Assembly (NCBI GenBank): GCA_017880265.1
Contig: JAFJTK010000090.1
Location: 1-7,295 of the forward strand
Direction: 5' to 3'
Length of the DNA: 7,295 bases
Origin: Candidatus Pelagibacter sp.
GTDB lineage: Bacteria; Pseudomonadota; Alphaproteobacteria; Pelagibacterales; Pelagibacteraceae
The position numbers were made by a program, and so were the translations under genes. Shown here piece after piece: positions 4,935 to 7,295 of the stretch. Position 1 is the first letter of the stretch. Each line of letters begins with the position of its first letter. A model generated the notes under the pieces. It worked only from the letters and a program-made list of their open reading frames with translations. It had not been told where the DNA came from and made no database searches.

Positions 4935-5318
4935 ATGACTATAAAATCAATTCAAACTTTATTTTCAGAAGCGATGCAAGAAATAAAAACAATTAATGCG
5001 GATGAAGCTTTAAAAATGGTTGAAGAAAATAACTGTAATTTAATTGATATTAGAGAAGGCAATGAATTAGAAAGTACAGGTAAAGTCGAACATTCAGTTC
5101 ATATACCAAGAGGGAAATTAGAAATTTTTTTAGATCCTAACAGCGCATTATTTCAACAAGGTGTTTTAGATCAAAATAAAGAAATGGTTTTATTTTGTGC
5201 TGGTGGAGTAAGGTCTGCTTTAGCGGTTAAAGCTTTAAAAAATATGGGGTATGAAAAAATATCACACATCGAAGGTGGCTTTGGTTCAATTAGCCAAAGT
5301 AAATTCAAAATAGTATAA
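4935..5318 (+). CDS. Single-domain rhodanese-like protein
   Basis: A 127-residue rhodanese-homology protein that probably moves sulfane sulfur as a cysteine persulfide in the cytoplasm. Marks are NLIDIREGNELESTGKV (residues 35-51), HSVHIPRGKLEIF (53-65), the active-site loop CAGGVRS (88-94) with catalytic C88, and the closing HIEGGFGSI (111-119). A six-residue loop after the cysteine fits the sulfurtransferase group rather than the seven-residue Cdc25/arsenate type. The N-terminal 17 residues precede the domain and carry no clear signal peptide. No good Shine-Dalgarno is seen. The physiological acceptor is unknown. It is divergent from the peroxiredoxin gene and ends one base before the convergent thioredoxin-fold gene. 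Confidence 0.9.
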   Translation: MTIKSIQTLFSEAMQEIKTINADEALKMVEENNCNLIDIREGNELESTGKVEHSVHIPRGKLEIFLDPNSALFQQGVLDQNKEMVLFCAGGVRSALAVKALKNMGYEKISHIEGGFGSISQSKFKIV

Positions 5319-5319
5319 T

Positions 5320-5901
5320 TTAATTTAATTCCTCAAGAGCATATTCAAGACGATCTTGCCCCCAAAAAATTTTATTATTTACTATAAAAGTAGGTGCCCC
5401 AAAGACTTCTTTTTCAAAAGCATCATTTGTTAATTGTTTCAAAGTATCTTTTATTGATTGCTGTGAAATTTTATCCAAAAAGATTTTACTATCTATTTTT
5501 AAATTCTCTAATAATTTTGAAAATTCTTTTTCTGATGATAGGTCTAAATTATCTCTCCAATAAGCATTAAAAAATATATTTAAGTAATCTTCTTTTTGAC
5601 TATCTTCTACAGAAAGATAGCCTCGCATTATCGATAGTGAATTTATTGGAAATTTTAAATTCCATTTAAAAGAAATATTATTTTTTTTTGAAACTAATTC
5701 ACAATCGCTTTGCATATTTTTCATTTTATATTTATTAAATGCAGGAGCACTAATTCCTGCTAGATTATGAAGACCGCCTAATAAAATAGGTTTGTAATTA
5801 AAAATAACTTTTTGCTGTTCTTTGATTTTTTGTATTTTTTTATGAGCTATGTATGAATAAGGGCTAATTATATCGAAATAAAAATCTATATGGCTACTCA
5901 T
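5320..5901 (-). CDS. DsbA-family protein, 2-hydroxychromene-2-carboxylate isomerase / kappa GST-like
   Basis: A 193-residue kappa-class thioredoxin-fold protein with an inserted helical domain, normal length for the family. The N-terminal IDFYFDIISPYSYIA (residues 5-19) matches the glutathione-binding start, with S13 in the place of the catalytic serine of NahD-type isomerases. There is no CxxC, so it is not a thiol oxidase. The C-terminal GAPTFIVNNKIFWGQDRL (168-185), with the cis-proline P170 and the WGQDRL ending, is diagnostic. Known members isomerise hydroxychromene carboxylate during naphthalene breakdown or act as glutathione transferases; no aromatic pathway is nearby, so the substrate is open. 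Its start overlaps the stop of the ABA4-like gene by 8 nt (ATGAGTAG), implying coupled translation. Confidence 0.88.
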   Translation of the reverse strand: MSSHIDFYFDIISPYSYIAHKKIQKIKEQQKVIFNYKPILLGGLHNLAGISAPAFNKYKMKNMQSDCELVSKKNNISFKWNLKFPINSLSIMRGYLSVEDSQKEDYLNIFFNAYWRDNLDLSSEKEFSKLLENLKIDSKIFLDKISQQSIKDTLKQLTNDAFEKEVFGAPTFIVNNKIFWGQDRLEYALEELN

Positions 5902-6367
5902 ATAAGTTCATTCTTTTTGCATAGAAAATTCTGATGATCCAATAAAAGAATAAACCAATTGGTCCAATTAAATAAGTAATTATTAATGGGATCGCTACTA
6001 AGATTTTATTGATGTAAAACTTTTGAGAGTCTTTAACGATCCATCCGCCTACAAAAAGATTGATTGCAATAAAGTGTGTCCAAAAAAGCATTAAATATAA
6101 ATGATCTTCAAACAATCTAGAAAGTTCATCTAAACCTAAATATAATGTGAAATTACCAATAAAATCATAACCAATTAAATAAGATTTATATAAAACAAAA
6201 ATATAAACACCGCTTAAGATAAATATTGGAAATATTGATGCTACAAAAATTCTACCTAAATGGGATTGAGGAAAAAATATTAGCATAAACCAAAATGGTA
6301 ATACTCCTATGTTGATCCACATATAAAGCATCTCAATAGTAAAATAAGTATAAATTTGTTCGATCAT
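5894..6367 (-). CDS. ABA4-like integral membrane protein
   Basis: A 157-residue protein with four predicted membrane helices (about residues 13-32, 39-60, 88-109 and 122-148). It resembles the ABA4-like family (formerly DUF4281), named after the plant protein needed for neoxanthin formation. The match rests on the motif FWTHFIAINLFVGGWIVKDS (95-114, with H98), on GVLPFW near the start, on FILSGVYIFVLY (49-60), and on GPIGLFFYWI (135-144). The bacterial role is unknown; a link to carotenoid or retinal metabolism is possible in proteorhodopsin-bearing marine bacteria, but nothing here shows it. It is the first gene of a two-gene unit with the kappa-type protein and is divergent from recX. Assignment is from recalled family motifs. 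Confidence 0.75.
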   Translation of the reverse strand: MIEQIYTYFTIEMLYMWINIGVLPFWFMLIFFPQSHLGRIFVASIFPIFILSGVYIFVLYKSYLIGYDFIGNFTLYLGLDELSRLFEDHLYLMLFWTHFIAINLFVGGWIVKDSQKFYINKILVAIPLIITYLIGPIGLFFYWIIRIFYAKRMNLYE

Positions 6368-6393
6368 TTAAATATATTATATAAAATCTAAGC
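6368..6393. promoter_or_regulatory. Compact divergent promoter region, ABA4-like gene and recX
   Basis: Only 26 nt separate the two start codons. A minus-strand TATAAT (complement of 6376-6381) lies 8 nt before the ABA4-like ATG. A plus-strand TATAAA (6380-6385) lies 8 nt before the recX ATG. The -10 boxes touch, and any -35 would lie inside the opposite gene. No Shine-Dalgarno is visible for either gene, so both transcripts may be leaderless or nearly so. Confidence 0.4.
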
Positions 6394-6957
6394 ATGATTC
6401 CTATAAGAAATAGAAAAAAAACACTTCAAGTAACTGTAGAAGAGATGAGAAATTTTGCATTTGCGTATGTTGAAAAATATGCACCTTCAAAACAGCAGTT
6501 AAAAACTTATTTGCTGAAGAAATATATGAAACTTTCTTCTTCTGATGTAAGAAAAAAAGACGTTAATAAATTGATCGATATTGTCTTGTCAGATCTAGAA
6601 AAAAGTAAATTCATCAATGATCAATTTTATTCTGAAAGCAAAGCAAAAAGTATGATCCAAAGAGGAAACTCTATTAATAAAATTAGAAACTATTTAATAG
6701 GCAAAGGAATTAATGATGAGTTTATAAAAGATACTGTAGATAAAATTAGAGAAGATAATTCTGACCAAGATTTTTTTTCAGCTATAAAAATTTGTAAAAA
6801 AAAAAGAATAGGGCCAGCTAGAGCTGAAGATAATAGAACTTTGTTTTATAAAAAGGATATATCTTTATTAGCTAGAAATGGCTTTGATTTTGAAACTTCA
6901 AGAAAAGTAATGGATATAGAAAAAGATGAGTATCTTAAAATAATTAATCTACTTTAG
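6394..6957 (+). CDS. recX: RecX-family regulatory protein
   Basis: A 187-residue, all-helical, lysine-rich protein of the RecX family, which binds RecA filaments and modulates recombinase activity. It shows the expected three-helix repeats: AFAYVEKYAPSKQQLKTYL (residues 22-40), the central FINDQFYSESKAKSMIQRG (73-91) with NSINKIRNYLIGKGI (92-106), and a weaker C-terminal repeat (about 124-180). The SxxKIRxxLxxKGI core is the clearest family mark. The length is within the normal range. No recA lies in the window. The start at 6394 lacks a Shine-Dalgarno and follows a -10-like box by 8 nt. Its last 14 nt overlap the end of the convergent small ORF. Confidence 0.85.
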   Translation: MIPIRNRKKTLQVTVEEMRNFAFAYVEKYAPSKQQLKTYLLKKYMKLSSSDVRKKDVNKLIDIVLSDLEKSKFINDQFYSESKAKSMIQRGNSINKIRNYLIGKGINDEFIKDTVDKIREDNSDQDFFSAIKICKKKRIGPARAEDNRTLFYKKDISLLARNGFDFETSRKVMDIEKDEYLKIINLL

Positions 6958-7093
6958 ATTTTTTATCTTTTTCCTCTTCAACCAAGTTATTAATTTTTTG
7001 TCTTATATAGTTTTTAACAAACACAAAAACTAATAATCCAAAAATTGAAACAGAAACTATAATGATAAGTATAATTCTTAATTGTTCATCCAT
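6944..7093 (-). CDS. Single-pass membrane microprotein coupled to cysQ
   Basis: A 49-residue ORF with one hydrophobic helix (residues 7-26, IILIIIVSVSIFGLLVFVFV) followed by a highly charged tail (KNYIRQKINNL, then EEEKDKKSKVD). By the positive-inside rule the tail should be cytoplasmic. The product is unrecognised and no function is proposed. Support for a real gene is that its ATG shares one base with the cysQ stop (TAATG), a classic coupling arrangement, and that it has a normal membrane-protein layout. Its end overlaps the convergent recX end by 14 nt. A second in-frame Met is not present, so the start is unambiguous. Confidence 0.65.
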   Translation of the reverse strand: MDEQLRIILIIIVSVSIFGLLVFVFVKNYIRQKINNLVEEEKDKKSKVD

Positions 7094-7295
7094 TATAATA
7101 TATTTTTACTTTTTAAAATTAGACTAGGATTTTTAAGATCTTTTTTTCCATACAAAATTTCATTCCCATTAAAATCTGTAACAGTTCCTCCTGAGTGTAT
7201 TAGTATCGCGTGACCTGCTGCTATATCCCATTCATAAGCTCTTGGTTCTGCAACGTATCCATCATATTCTCCAGCTGCAACCACACAAAATTTCA
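7093..7295 (-). CDS. cysQ: 3'(2'),5'-bisphosphate nucleotidase CysQ, N-terminal part outside window
   Basis: Sixty-six C-terminal residues are visible; the frame stays open to the right edge. The inositol-monophosphatase superfamily signature is clear: KFCVVAAGEYDGYVAEP leads into YEWDIAAGHAIL, where the WDxAAG aspartate is a metal ligand, followed by GGTVTDFNGNEILYGKK. The KFCxVAxGxxD lead-in favours CysQ over SuhB. The enzyme removes phosphate from 3'-phosphoadenosine 5'-phosphate made in sulfate assimilation or sulfotransfer. A GTG at 7284 is internal, since conserved residues continue upstream of it. The stop overlaps the start of the small membrane ORF. An inositol monophosphatase is the main alternative. 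Confidence 0.85.
   Translation of the reverse strand, partial: KFCVVAAGEYDGYVAEPRAYEWDIAAGHAILIHSGGTVTDFNGNEILYGKKDLKNPSLILKSKNIL

Noticed and set aside
7282..7284. GTG as the start codon of cysQ
   Set aside because: The conserved lead-in KFC continues upstream of it and the frame stays open to the window edge, so the real start lies outside.

Overview
This is an AT-rich, tightly packed bacterial segment with very short spacers, several gene overlaps and few strong Shine-Dalgarno sites. The gene set (RseP, HU, two Amt ammonium channels without a linked PII gene, Bcp peroxiredoxin, rhodanese, kappa-class GST/HCCA-isomerase-like protein, ABA4-like membrane protein, RecX, CysQ) fits a streamlined marine alphaproteobacterium. 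Pelagibacterales (SAR11) or a close relative is my best guess. That is an inference from composition and gene content, not from a search.

Layout: (1) 1-978, the C-terminal part of the RseP site-2 protease, cut by the left edge. (2) 1136-1411, HU, with its own promoter region and a stem-loop after it. (3) 1461-4427, the core of the window: two tandem, similar ammonium channel genes, each with its own upstream control region, Shine-Dalgarno and terminator. (4) 4418-5318, a divergent pair, bcp (minus) and a single-domain rhodanese (plus), sharing a 46-nt spacer. (5) 5320-6367, a minus-strand pair encoding an ABA4-like membrane protein and a kappa-class thioredoxin-fold protein, overlapping by 8 nt. 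(6) 6394-6957, recX, divergent from the ABA4-like gene across 26 nt. (7) 6944-7295, the minus-strand end of cysQ coupled through TAATG to an unlisted 49-residue membrane microprotein, whose end overlaps recX.

The most interesting signal is in the amt region. The duplication covers the flanks as well as the genes. A block with an ATG-N9-CAT dyad and an identical 9-mer CTAATCAGC lies at exactly the same distance from both start codons. Both 3' UTRs carry a related pyrimidine element (UAUCUCUC) just before a GC-rich terminator. In amt2 this element is perfectly complementary over 10 nt to amt2's own Shine-Dalgarno and start codon. The amt1 3' UTR holds two further stretches complementary to the same amt2 site, one in a hairpin loop found only in the first copy. 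This suggests RNA-level control or cross-talk between the paralogues in an organism that may lack PII/NtrBC control. It is a hypothesis from complementarity seen by eye, and no folding or conservation analysis was run.

No tRNA, rRNA, CRISPR array, insertion sequence or attachment site was seen. No gene-free stretch exceeds 300 nt; the longest is the 219 nt between the two amt genes.
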